Shown here piece after piece: positions 8,751-16,631 of a stretch of DNA of 64,000 nucleotides. The translations under genes were made by a program, and so were the position numbers. Origin of the DNA: Peptococcaceae bacterium 1109 (lineage in GTDB: Bacteria > Bacillota > Limnochordia > Darwinibacteriales > Darwinibacteriaceae); the NCBI GenBank assembly GCA_001028815.1, contig LDJB01000003.1, forward strand, positions 314,143 through 378,142. The letters are read 5' to 3'. The first letter of the stretch is position 1. Every line of letters starts with the position of its first letter. A model generated the notes under the pieces. It saw only the letters and a list, made by a program, of their open reading frames with translations. It did not search any database and was not told where the DNA came from.

Positions 8751-8791
8751 TAAGGAGGTGATCCATGCCTCAAGTCCATAGGCTTAAGTAG
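8751..8791 (+). promoter_or_regulatory. Perfect Shine-Dalgarno with 8-codon open frame before the binding-protein gene
   Basis: TAAGGAGGTGATCCA at 8751-8765 is fully complementary to the universal 3' end of 16S rRNA, far longer than an ordinary ribosome-binding site. An ATG at 8765 opens a frame reading MPQVHRLK and then stop (TAG at 8789-8791). The real binding-protein gene starts 45 nt later with its own GAGGTGATT site. It may be a regulatory leader peptide or ribosome standby site, or the residue of an older gene start. Confidence 0.4.
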
Positions 8792-8835
8792 TGGCTGTGT
8801 AGGTTCTCTTAACAATACGCATATGAGGTGATTCC

Positions 8836-9822
8836 ATGAAGAAGTACAGTGTGATTATCGCGGTTGTCCTGGCCCTGGTATTGGCTACTGCCGCAGCTGC
8901 ACAGGATCGGTTGAGTGTGTATGTATCGTTCGAGGAACCCCTAGCCCGCATCGTGTTTGAGGAATTTGAAAAAGATACCGGCATTAAAGTGGACTGGATC
9001 AGATTGTCTACCGGGGAAGCACTTGCCCGTATTGATGCAGAAAAAAATAACCCTCAAGCTAGCGTATGGTACGGCGGCGTTGGCCTAAACCACATCGATG
9101 CCAAGAACAAAGGCTTGACTGAGCCTTACGAGTCTCCCAACGCAAAAGCGATCCCTGATCAGTTTAAGGACCCTGATCATTACTGGACCGGGATTTACGC
9201 TGGAGCCTTAGGCTTTGTAAGCAACCTGGACCGCTTGGAAGAGCTGGGTGCGGAGCCACCGAAGAGCTGGAAGGATCTCCTCGATCCCAAGTTCCGGGAC
9301 GAAATCCAAATGGCTAACCCTGGCAGCTCTGGTACTGCCTACAACGTCATCGCCACCTTGGTGCAGATCTGGGGCGAAGATGAAGCCTTTGCATACCTCA
9401 AGGAACTGGATAAGAACATCCAGCAGTATACCAGGTCCGGGGGAGCTCCCTTTAGGGCTGCTTCCATCGGCGAAATTACAATTGGCATCAACTACTCCCA
9501 TGACATCGTCAAGCTCATCGCAGATGGCTACCCAGTAACCCTCACCTTCCCAGAGGAAGGTACGGGCTACGAAGTGGCATCCATCTCCTTGATCAAGGGC
9601 GGCCCCAATCCGGAACTGGCTCGCACTCTTGTGGACTGGGCTCTGTCTGAGCGGGCGGCACAGATCTTCGCTGACTGGTATCTCACCCCCTTCGTCAAGG
9701 CCAACCTCCAGCCAGGCGCGATCGCCATCCAAGAGCTGAACGTTATCGACCAAGACGACATCTGGGCAGCTCAGGAAAAAGACCGCCTCACCGAAAGATG
9801 GAACAACGAGATCTACCGCTAA
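8836..9822 (+). CDS. ABC importer substrate-binding protein (FbpA/AfuA/PotD-like)
   Basis: 328 residues with a cleavable signal peptide (MKKYSVIIAVVLALVLA, then an alanine-rich cleavage site near residue 22), so it acts outside the cytoplasmic membrane. The fold is that of iron(III), spermidine and hexose-phosphate binding proteins: LSVYVSFEEP at the start of the mature protein, then WYGG, FVSNLDRL, the NPGSSGTAY segment and WYLTPF. The matching permease (double-domain) and ATPase genes follow at once. Relatives include FbpA (iron) and AfuA (sugar phosphates). The sugar genes around it favour an organic substrate, but I see no binding residues that settle this. Confidence 0.85.
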   Translation: MKKYSVIIAVVLALVLATAAAAQDRLSVYVSFEEPLARIVFEEFEKDTGIKVDWIRLSTGEALARIDAEKNNPQASVWYGGVGLNHIDAKNKGLTEPYESPNAKAIPDQFKDPDHYWTGIYAGALGFVSNLDRLEELGAEPPKSWKDLLDPKFRDEIQMANPGSSGTAYNVIATLVQIWGEDEAFAYLKELDKNIQQYTRSGGAPFRAASIGEITIGINYSHDIVKLIADGYPVTLTFPEEGTGYEVASISLIKGGPNPELARTLVDWALSERAAQIFADWYLTPFVKANLQPGAIAIQELNVIDQDDIWAAQEKDRLTERWNNEIYR

Positions 9823-9836
9823 TATAGCTAAATCCC

Positions 9837-9864
9837 GGGTGGGGAGCCTTTACACTCCCCACCC
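9837..9864 (+). promoter_or_regulatory. Perfect 10-bp hairpin between binding-protein and permease genes
   Basis: GGGTGGGGAG pairs with CTCCCCACCC across an 8-nt loop, 15 nt after the binding-protein stop. No T-run follows. Hairpins here commonly protect the upstream message, so that the binding protein is made in excess. Confidence 0.6.
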
Positions 9865-9881
9865 TGTCAGGGAGTGGTATC

Positions 9882-11564
9882 ATGAGCATAGCAACACACA
9901 GGCAGCGGTCTGTGTTCTCCAAGAACATCGCCACCTTCCGGCAAGACCCCATGCTTCTGTTTACACTTCTGATCGTAGGTTTTCTCTTAGTAGTTTTTAT
10001 CCTGTTTCCCCTGTTTAAGGTGCTCACCTTGAGCGTTACGGGAAGCGGCACCTTTAGCCTAAGCGAGTTCCGCTACATATTCGAACAGTGGTGGCTCCGG
10101 CAGACCTTCTTCAACAGCATGCTGTTGGGGGTGATCACTGCCACTACTTCTACCATTATCGGGTATATCTTTGCCTACGCATTTGCCCGAACAAGCATGC
10201 GAGGGCGCTGGTTTTTCCGGCCCTTGGCCATGCTGCCCCTTGTCTCGCCGCCCTTTATGTTTACCTTATCGGTAATCTTGCTCTTGGGGCGCAACGGCTT
10301 GATTACCCGCTATCTCTTGGGGCTCAGGGGTTTTAACATCTACGGCCTCAAGGGTTTGGTATTGGTCCAAACAATCGGGATGTTTCCCATCGCATTCATG
10401 AACCTAGAAGGCGTCCTGCAGTCCATCGGGACGGACTTGGAAGAGGCAGCCCTGGATCTAGGCGCTTCCCGCTTAGCTGTTTTCAGGAATATAGTTCTGC
10501 CCCTTTCTATACCAGGCATTACCAGCTCGTGGCTGTTGATCTTTGTCACATCCCTGGCAGACTTTGCCAACCCGTTGGTACTGGGCGGGCGCTTTGACGT
10601 ATTGTCGGTGCAAGCCTATCTCCAGTTTACAGGGATGTTTAATGCCCCGAGGGGTGCAGCCTTGGCGGTACTCCTCCTCTTCCCGTCGCTGATTGCCTTT
10701 ACCCTGCAGCGCTACCTGATCAGCCGCAGGTCTTATGTGACGGTTACAGGCAAGCCCGGGCACATGCGCCTGCGCTTTGTCAGCCGCTGGCTGGAGTGGT
10801 GCTTGTTCGCTATCTGCCTGATGGTCACAGGCATCATCTTGCTCTTTTACCTAACGGTCATCGCGGGCGCGTTCGTGAAGAAATGGGGAATCGACTGGTC
10901 CCTCAGCCTAGAGCACTGGCATTACACTTGGGACGTAGCCTTCCGGAGCTTCGCACAAACGCTGCAGCTTGCTGGAATCGCCACACCCATCAGTGCGCTC
11001 CTGGGCATGCTCATAGCCTTCCTTTTAGTGCGCAAGAGCTTTGTGGGGAAGTCTGCCTTAGGCTTCACTTCCATGCTCTCCTACGCAGTGCCCGGAACCG
11101 TTGTTGGCATTGGCTACATCCTAGCCTTCAACCAGCCGCCGCTGCTCCTCACTGGAACAGGCCTGATCCTTATCATCTGCTTCGTGTTCCGGTTCATGCC
11201 TGTGAGCGTGGAGACTGGCGTGTCCCAGCTGGTGCAAATTGACCGGTCCATTGAAGAGGCGTCCACCAATTTGGGGGCATCCACTGCATATACGTTCCGC
11301 AGTATTACCATGCCCTTAATTAAACCGGCCTTTATTGCTGGTCTGTCCTTTGCCTTCACACGCTGCATGACCGCAATCAGCGCCATCATTTTCTTGGTCT
11401 CAGGCCGCTGGCACCACGTAACAGTCCTGATCCTGTCCCAGACAGAAATCATGAACCTGGGAGCAGCCAGTGTGATCTCCCTAGTCCTAGTGATTGTGGT
11501 GCTCACCGGCTTTGGCCTGATCAGGCTTGCAGTAGGGGATAAAAATCGGAGACTAAGCGTCTAG
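9882..11564 (+). CDS. ABC importer permease, fused double-domain (FbpB/AfuB-like)
   Basis: 560 residues with about twelve hydrophobic segments arranged as two homologous halves. Each half ends in an ATPase-contacting EAA loop: EEAALDLGASRL near residue 187 and EEASTNLGAST near residue 457. This duplicated architecture is typical of the FbpB/AfuB group, in which one polypeptide supplies both transmembrane domains. It begins after a GGGAGTGG Shine-Dalgarno and is followed within 20 bp by the ATPase gene. It imports whatever the 8836-9822 protein binds. Confidence 0.9.
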   Translation: MSIATHRQRSVFSKNIATFRQDPMLLFTLLIVGFLLVVFILFPLFKVLTLSVTGSGTFSLSEFRYIFEQWWLRQTFFNSMLLGVITATTSTIIGYIFAYAFARTSMRGRWFFRPLAMLPLVSPPFMFTLSVILLLGRNGLITRYLLGLRGFNIYGLKGLVLVQTIGMFPIAFMNLEGVLQSIGTDLEEAALDLGASRLAVFRNIVLPLSIPGITSSWLLIFVTSLADFANPLVLGGRFDVLSVQAYLQFTGMFNAPRGAALAVLLLFPSLIAFTLQRYLISRRSYVTVTGKPGHMRLRFVSRWLEWCLFAICLMVTGIILLFYLTVIAGAFVKKWGIDWSLSLEHWHYTWDVAFRSFAQTLQLAGIATPISALLGMLIAFLLVRKSFVGKSALGFTSMLSYAVPGTVVGIGYILAFNQPPLLLTGTGLILIICFVFRFMPVSVETGVSQLVQIDRSIEEASTNLGASTAYTFRSITMPLIKPAFIAGLSFAFTRCMTAISAIIFLVSGRWHHVTVLILSQTEIMNLGAASVISLVLVIVVLTGFGLIRLAVGDKNRRLSV

Positions 11565-11582
11565 GCTTTTAGGAGGAACAAT

Positions 11583-12656
11583 ATGAACGCCCAAAGAGTT
11601 GAATTGGCAAACCTAGTCAAGGTGTTTGACGGTCCTGGCGGAGAAAAGGTAGTTGCCGTGGACGACCTATCCTTAACGGTTGAGCCCGGTGAAATGGTCA
11701 CCCTCCTGGGCCCTTCCGGATGCGGAAAAACCACTACTTTGCGCATGGTAGCCGGGTTTGAGCTCCCAGATTCAGGCCAGATTTTCATCGGTGATCAAGA
11801 AGTCTCCCGGCAGGCGCCTAACAACCGGGATACCGCGATGGTGTTCCAAAGCTATGCCCTCTTCCCCCATATGACCGTCGGGGAAAACGTTGCTTACGGA
11901 CTGCGCTTCCGCAAGCTCTCGAAGAACCAGATGCAAGAGCGGGTGGCGCAGGTAATGAAACTCGTGGGCTTGGAAGGCTACGATCGGCGCAGCCCCAACC
12001 AGCTCTCAGGCGGGCAACAGCAGCGGGTGGCCCTCGCCCGGGCCCTGGTGGTGGAGCCCCAAGTCCTGCTGTTTGACGAGCCCCTGTCCAACCTCGATGC
12101 CAAGCTCAGGGAGCAAATGCGGGAAGAGATCCGCCGGGTTCAGCAGAGCTTGGGTATTACGTCTCTGTACGTTACCCACGACCAAGTGGAAGCCATGTCC
12201 CTCTCAGACAAAATCGTTGTGATGAACCAGGGCAAGATTGAGCAGGTGGGCACGCCCCAGGAGATTTATCGCCGCCCTGCCACTCGGTTTGTGGCAGATT
12301 TCATCGGTAAGGTCAACTTCTTCCCCGTATCCCGCTGGGCCCTTTCAGGCGGCCAGATGGACGTGCAAGTGTACGAACACCGCCTCACCCTGGAAGCGCC
12401 AGAGACTGCCCTTCCCCGGGATATAGTGGTGATGTGCCGCCCTGAGGCTATTCAGCTACAGCGGGACGCGGGCATCCCAGGCAAGGTTAGAAAAGCCGTT
12501 TACCTTGGTTCTGCTGTGGAATACACAGTGGAGATGCCAGATGGCGCCTTAGCCACGGTCGTGGAGAACAACCCGCTGCCTGGCGGCATCATACAGCCTG
12601 GGGAGGAAGTGGGGCTCGTCTTTGACGGGCAGAATGCGCATGTGCTCCCCGCGTAG
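11583..12656 (+). CDS. ABC importer ATPase (PotA/FbpC/UgpC type with TOBE domain)
   Basis: 357 residues. Walker A GPSGCGKTT is near residue 41, the Q-loop is in MVFQSYALFPH, the signature LSGGQQQRVALARAL near residue 140, Walker B VLLFDEPLSNLD near residue 162, and the switch histidine in YVTHDQ. The C-terminal 110 residues form the TOBE-type regulatory region of this class (MCRPEAIQL segment). It powers the importer of the two preceding genes. It is the only importer ATPase in the window, so it might also serve other permeases, although CUT1 systems usually use MsmX-like ATPases. Confidence 0.93.
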   Translation: MNAQRVELANLVKVFDGPGGEKVVAVDDLSLTVEPGEMVTLLGPSGCGKTTTLRMVAGFELPDSGQIFIGDQEVSRQAPNNRDTAMVFQSYALFPHMTVGENVAYGLRFRKLSKNQMQERVAQVMKLVGLEGYDRRSPNQLSGGQQQRVALARALVVEPQVLLFDEPLSNLDAKLREQMREEIRRVQQSLGITSLYVTHDQVEAMSLSDKIVVMNQGKIEQVGTPQEIYRRPATRFVADFIGKVNFFPVSRWALSGGQMDVQVYEHRLTLEAPETALPRDIVVMCRPEAIQLQRDAGIPGKVRKAVYLGSAVEYTVEMPDGALATVVENNPLPGGIIQPGEEVGLVFDGQNAHVLPA

Positions 12657-12691
12657 TAGAAGAGATGCACTAATATTCGGAGGTGTATTCC

Positions 12692-13348
12692 GTGGCAAAG
12701 TGTTCAGTATCGCTCTGGTCTGCGGACTTAACTAATTTGGGACAAGCTGTCCGCGATCTAGAAGGGTATGCAGATTATCTGCACATCGACGTGAGTGACG
12801 GCCATTTCTCCCCGGCCATGCTGTTCTTCCCCGATCTGGTAAAGAGCCTTAGGCCCCTCACAGAGACGCCTTTTGACGTGCATATCATGGCCAATGAGCC
12901 GGAGAAGTTCGTCCCTCAGTTCGCAGAGGCAGGGGCGGATGTGATTACCATTCAGTACGAGGCAACCTCAGATCCCCTAGCAGCTGTCTCTGAGGTCCAG
13001 AGGTTGGGTAAAACACCTGGGATCGCCCTCTCCCCTGAAACCCCCATCGACGTGGTAGAACCTTTGCTGGATATCGTGGGCATTGTACTCATTCTAGGGA
13101 CCCAGATTGGGGTTAAGGGGCAGGACATGATCCCCACAACCTACGATAAAATCCGCTCCTTACAGCAGCTCCTAGAGAGCCGAGACAAAGGCCACATCTT
13201 GATTATGGCCGATGGAGCCATCCGCACTCATACAGTAGAAAAACTGGTAGACGCAGGTGCGGATGTTCTAGTCCCTGGCTCGCTGGTGTTCCAGAACAAA
13301 ATTGAGGAAATCATCCCGTGGCTGCACAGCCTTGAGCGTGGTAAGTAG
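12692..13348 (+). CDS. Ribulose-phosphate 3-epimerase family protein (Rpe/AlsE-like)
   Basis: About 218 residues forming a TIM barrel. All four expected metal and catalytic positions are seen: the His and Asp of LHIDVSDGHF near residue 32, the His of FDVHIMA near residue 65, and the Asp of IMADGAI near residue 172. These fit D-ribulose- or D-allulose-6-phosphate 3-epimerases. A GTG at 12692 lies 8 nt after GGAGG; the earlier in-frame GTG at 12683 overlaps that site. It sits directly behind the importer, which would fit use of an imported or internally phosphorylated ketose. Confidence 0.85.
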   Translation: MAKCSVSLWSADLTNLGQAVRDLEGYADYLHIDVSDGHFSPAMLFFPDLVKSLRPLTETPFDVHIMANEPEKFVPQFAEAGADVITIQYEATSDPLAAVSEVQRLGKTPGIALSPETPIDVVEPLLDIVGIVLILGTQIGVKGQDMIPTTYDKIRSLQQLLESRDKGHILIMADGAIRTHTVEKLVDAGADVLVPGSLVFQNKIEEIIPWLHSLERGK

Positions 13349-13409
13349 GAGGAGATCCGGCCCCCTGTCGAGTAAGTGCAAGGAATAAGCTACAAACCAC
13401 AGGGAGTCG

Positions 13410-14099
13410 ATGCACGTGAAACTGGTAAACGCAGGCAAGACAAAGAACGTATACGTCCTAGCTGATGGCAGCTTCCTCTTGGAGTTTAAAGACGATGTAA
13501 CAGGCGTCGATGGAGTCTTTGACCCAGGGGCAAACCAGGTTGGCCTCACCATAAAAGGGGCAGGCCAAGCAGGCCTGAGGCTGAGCAAGCACTTCTTTGA
13601 ACTCCTCAAGGCAAAGGGGATCCCCACCCACTACCTCTCGGCAGATCTAGATCGGGGCACCATGCAGGTCAAGCCCGGGGAAGTGTTCGGCAAGGGCATT
13701 GAAGTGATCTGCCGGTTTAGAGCGGTAGGCAGCTTCCTCCGCCGCTACGGCGCCTACGTCACGGAAGGCCAGCCCCTCGATGCACTAGTGGAGGTCACCA
13801 TCAAGGACGATGCCCGGCAAGACCCGCTGATCAACCCTGATGCCCTAGAAATGCTGGGTATACTATCTCCAGGGGAATACGAGGTTTTGAAGGGCCTTAC
13901 GCAGAAAATCAGCAGGATGATCAAGGAAGAGCTGGCCTCAAAAGGCCTGGAGCTGTATGACATCAAGCTAGAATTTGGCCGGGATGAAGCAGGCCAGATC
14001 ATGCTCATTGATGAGATCTCTGGCGGCAACATGCGGGTGTACAAAGAAGGTGCATTTGTTGACCCGATTAAGCTGCAGGAACTGCTATTAGAGGACTAA
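13410..14099 (+). CDS. purC: Phosphoribosylaminoimidazole-succinocarboxamide synthase (SAICAR synthase)
   Basis: 229 residues, the usual size for PurC, which joins aspartate to CAIR in de novo purine synthesis using ATP. The nucleotide-binding strands AGKTKNVYV and LEFKDDVTG are N-terminal, KDDARQDPLINP is near residue 130, and DIKLEFG then LIDEISGG form the C-terminal ATP/aspartate region. After DEIS the usual PDTCR-like segment is replaced by GGNMRVYKEG, a noticeable divergence. No other purine gene is nearby; it is the last gene of a sugar operon and is followed by a terminator. Confidence 0.88.
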   Translation: MHVKLVNAGKTKNVYVLADGSFLLEFKDDVTGVDGVFDPGANQVGLTIKGAGQAGLRLSKHFFELLKAKGIPTHYLSADLDRGTMQVKPGEVFGKGIEVICRFRAVGSFLRRYGAYVTEGQPLDALVEVTIKDDARQDPLINPDALEMLGILSPGEYEVLKGLTQKISRMIKEELASKGLELYDIKLEFGRDEAGQIMLIDEISGGNMRVYKEGAFVDPIKLQELLLED

Positions 14100-14109
14100 C
14101 ACACAAAAA

Positions 14110-14142
14110 AGCCGGCTGGGGTTACTCAGCCGGTTGCTTTTC
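14110..14142 (+). terminator. Factor-independent terminator after purC
   Basis: CCGGCTG (14112-14118) pairs with CAGCCGG (14127-14133), extended by weaker pairs at the base, and is followed by GCTTTTC. It closes the operon that begins at 5106. Confidence 0.75.
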
Positions 14143-14186
14143 ATGGGGAAAAATAAAGGCTAGGCCCCTATCAGGAGTTGATCAAA

Positions 14187-14528
14187 ATGCTAATTCTGAG
14201 CTCGCCAGTTGAGGCAGAACGCCTCATTCAAGAGAACACCATCGCCCTGCTGTATTTTGGGAGTGAAAGCTGCGGCGTTTGCCGGGCGGTCCAGCCGAAA
14301 CTGGAGGCGCTGTTAGCAGAGTATCCTGGGATAGCGGCGGCCAAAGTAGATACAGCCCACAGCATAGATCTAGCCGCGGCGTACAGCATCTTTACCATCC
14401 CTGGGATTCTGGTTTTCGCGCAGGGCCAGGAAGTCATTCGGGAAGCAAGGCATTTCAGCCTCGGTGAACTGGAGGGGAAAATCAGGCGCTTGTACAGCTT
14501 CCTCGTTGAGGCACCCCCCGAAGGATAG
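14187..14528 (+). CDS. Thioredoxin-fold protein with CGVC active site
   Basis: About 113 residues. The redox motif CGVC is near residue 29 in the context YFGSESCGVCRAVQPKL, and the cis-proline segment FTIPGILVF follows about 42 residues later, so the thioredoxin fold is complete. The WCGPC of classical thioredoxin is not conserved, which suggests a specialised thiol reductase. The ATG at 14187 lies 9 nt after AGGAG and is preferred to a TTG at 14178. It follows the purC terminator and is cotranscribed, or nearly so, with the DsrE-like gene. Confidence 0.82.
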   Translation: MLILSSPVEAERLIQENTIALLYFGSESCGVCRAVQPKLEALLAEYPGIAAAKVDTAHSIDLAAAYSIFTIPGILVFAQGQEVIREARHFSLGELEGKIRRLYSFLVEAPPEG

Positions 14529-14600
14529 ACACCAGGGGCAGGAAGGACTTGGGCGGCCTTTGGTTAAGTAGTTCATAAAGAAAACGGGAGGGTATATGAG

Positions 14601-14942
14601 ATGCGGAAGATTGCCATTGTGAGCTTTCAAGGAGAAATGCCCTGTTTTGTCCACGCACTCTTAAACGTCTGGAACTACTACGAACGGGGATACGACTCTG
14701 CTCTGATTATTGAAGGGGCTTCCACCAAGCTCTTAGGACAGATCGCAAACTCCCCCAAAGGCGAGCTTTGGGCGAAGATTAAGGATGCGGGACTGGTCAA
14801 ATCGGTATGTAAAGCCTGCGCGGCTCAAATGGGCACCCTGGAGGAGGCTGAGGAGCAAGGGCTCCCCATTGATGCAGCCCTTTCTGGCCATTCAGATTTA
14901 GAGCCCTTTACCAAGGCGGGCTATGAGATCATCCTTTTCTAA
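14601..14942 (+). CDS. Small DsrE-like protein
   Basis: 113 residues starting KIAIVSFQGEMPCFVHALLNV, with the pattern of a DsrE/DsrF/YchN-like fold: a short strand, a glycine turn and an amphipathic helix. Cysteines lie in VCKACAAQ near residue 73, close to where DsrE-family proteins carry a functional cysteine. A thioredoxin-like gene lies 72 bp upstream, so a shared sulfur or redox role is plausible. No specific member of the family is recognised and the substrate is unknown. A terminator follows directly. Confidence 0.55.
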   Translation: MRKIAIVSFQGEMPCFVHALLNVWNYYERGYDSALIIEGASTKLLGQIANSPKGELWAKIKDAGLVKSVCKACAAQMGTLEEAEEQGLPIDAALSGHSDLEPFTKAGYEIILF

Positions 14943-14954
14943 AGCAACATAACT

Positions 14955-14988
14955 AGGGCTGTTGGCTCCTTGCTGACAGCCCTTTTTT
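14955..14988 (+). terminator. Factor-independent terminator after the DsrE-like gene
   Basis: AGGGCTGT (14955-14962) pairs with ACAGCCCT (14976-14983) across a 13-nt loop, followed by a run of six T. Confidence 0.8.
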
Positions 14989-15270
14989 GCATCTTCGCAA
15001 GGCCAACATGCTGCAGCCAAGAGGATCGCGCTCCCTACATTTGTTCTCCGCTGGAATAAACCGCGCAAATTATTGCCGCCAAGCCCTATGGACGGCTTAG
15101 CCCCAACACAGACCACGTTAATAGTGATTTATCCCATAAAAAGTTGGCACGCGGTGAAGGATTTTAGCTTTCCTGGTTGAAACAATATCTTAAAGCGATG
15201 AACTAATTCCCTGAACGTCACAGCAAACTATGGCGTCTAGAGTGGTAGAAACGAAGAAAGGTGAGTAATA
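14989..15270. other. Gene-free stretch upstream of the sugar isomerase
   Basis: About 280 bp remain after the terminator. I see no credible coding frame; the open frames here lack Shine-Dalgarno sites and family resemblance. TTGAAA at 15177-15182 could be a -35 element, but no good -10 follows at the right distance. The region presumably holds the promoter of 15271-16620. Confidence 0.4.
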
Positions 15271-16620
15271 TTGGGCGTTATCCAAAAGAAGTTTAAGATC
15301 GGGTTGGCTACCTTTGCCCAACCAACATTCGATGTCTCGTGGGCGGAGAGCGTCCGGACGAGGACCCTTGATACTTTAGAACAGCTAGGCGTTGAAGTGG
15401 TCGCCTTCCCCCGTCCCCTCATGTACGAGCAGGAAGCGCTAGAATTCCGGGATGCCCTGCGTCAAGCAGATGTCAGCGCGGTTTTCCTCCAGTGCGCGGG
15501 GTTTAGCTTTGGGGGGCTGCCGGTGATCATCTCTACCGGTGTGGATGTACCCTGCATCATCTGGGCAACACCGGAGCCAGAATGGACCGGAGATGTGATC
15601 CGCAGCAACTCTCTCTGCGCGGGAATCATGCACAACAGCCACCTAAAGCGGGCAGGCGTCGATGCTAAGTTCATCTTCGGTAATCCGGAAGAAATGGTGG
15701 ATGAACTAAAGGCGCTTATCAAAGCCCTGCGGGCAATCACGTATCTGAAGAATTCCAAGCTGGGGATCGTGGGCTACCGGGCCCCAGGTTTCTACGTCTC
15801 TGGCCATAACGAAATGAAGCTCCATGCGGAGCTTGGTGTGCAGACATTCCATGTGGATCTATCTTCTGTCACAGGGGAAGTGGAACGGATCGCTGATGAG
15901 GCCGCTGAAGAGGTCATCCAGCGCTATGGCTTCACGCTAGCCGAAAATGTGGTGGAAAACAGAGCCGCGCTGCTGAAGACTGTGAAGGTCTATCTGGCCT
16001 TGCGCAAGATTGCGGAGGAGAAATCTCTGGACATCCTGGCAGTCAAATGCTGGCCCGAGTTCCCCTTTGAGCAGGGAGTCAGCGTATGCCTGGCTCTGTC
16101 CCTCCTCAACGACAACGGCATCATCACCGCTTGTGAGGGGGATGCCTACGGTGCAGTAACTATGCTTATTCAGGACCTTCTTGGCGAAGGGCCCGAGTTC
16201 TTCAACGATATCATTCAAATTGATGAGGACAACAACCACATGCTGTTCTGGCACTGCGGTTCCGCAGCTGCTTGCCTCAAGGCACCGGAGGCAGATATCC
16301 TGGTCCGGCCCCATGGTATGCAGAAGAAAGTAGGTGCCGTGAACTTCCCCCTGAAACCTGGACGAGTGACTGTGAGCCGCCTCACTGAACAAGGAGGCAG
16401 CTGGAAGATGTTCGTTGCCACTGGAGAGGCCGTGGATACCCCCATGCTGCTGCAAGGCAACCCATCGCTGGTCAAGATGGATGCTCCAGTAAAGAGAATA
16501 CTAGATACCATCCTTGAGGAAGGGTTCGAGCACCATCATTCTACCATCTACGGTGACATTTCCCGGGAACTGCAGTGGTTCTGTGAGCTTATGAACATGG
16601 AGATGGTGAAGCCTGAGTAG
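15271..16620 (+). CDS. L-fucose/L-arabinose isomerase-family sugar isomerase
   Basis: 449 residues, matching the FucI/AraA-like fold: an N-terminal Rossmann-like domain with LQCAGFSFGG, a central domain, and a C-terminal region with WPEFPFEQG, then CEGDAYGAV, where Glu and Asp probably bind manganese, and later HCGSAAA. The family interconverts aldoses and ketoses. The start is a TTG with GAAAGGTGAG upstream. Its neighbours on the same strand include a GH51 arabinofuranosidase and a CUT1 importer, so L-arabinose is the most likely sugar, though true AraA is about 500 residues and L-fucose or another pentose remains possible. Confidence 0.78.
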   Translation: MGVIQKKFKIGLATFAQPTFDVSWAESVRTRTLDTLEQLGVEVVAFPRPLMYEQEALEFRDALRQADVSAVFLQCAGFSFGGLPVIISTGVDVPCIIWATPEPEWTGDVIRSNSLCAGIMHNSHLKRAGVDAKFIFGNPEEMVDELKALIKALRAITYLKNSKLGIVGYRAPGFYVSGHNEMKLHAELGVQTFHVDLSSVTGEVERIADEAAEEVIQRYGFTLAENVVENRAALLKTVKVYLALRKIAEEKSLDILAVKCWPEFPFEQGVSVCLALSLLNDNGIITACEGDAYGAVTMLIQDLLGEGPEFFNDIIQIDEDNNHMLFWHCGSAAACLKAPEADILVRPHGMQKKVGAVNFPLKPGRVTVSRLTEQGGSWKMFVATGEAVDTPMLLQGNPSLVKMDAPVKRILDTILEEGFEHHHSTIYGDISRELQWFCELMNMEMVKPE

Positions 16621-16631
16621 CTCAAGGGGGG

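Noticed and set aside
8836-12656. Naming the importer fbpABC (iron)
   Set aside because: The sequence class includes iron, spermidine and sugar-phosphate importers, and the surrounding genes are for sugars, so no symbol was given.
14898-15116. 72-codon minus-strand frame in the gap after the DsrE-like gene
   Set aside because: It overlaps the terminator and the end of the DsrE-like gene, has no ribosome site, and resembles nothing known.
15937-16455. 172-codon open frame opposite the sugar isomerase
   Set aside because: It is the antisense shadow of the isomerase, with no ribosome site.
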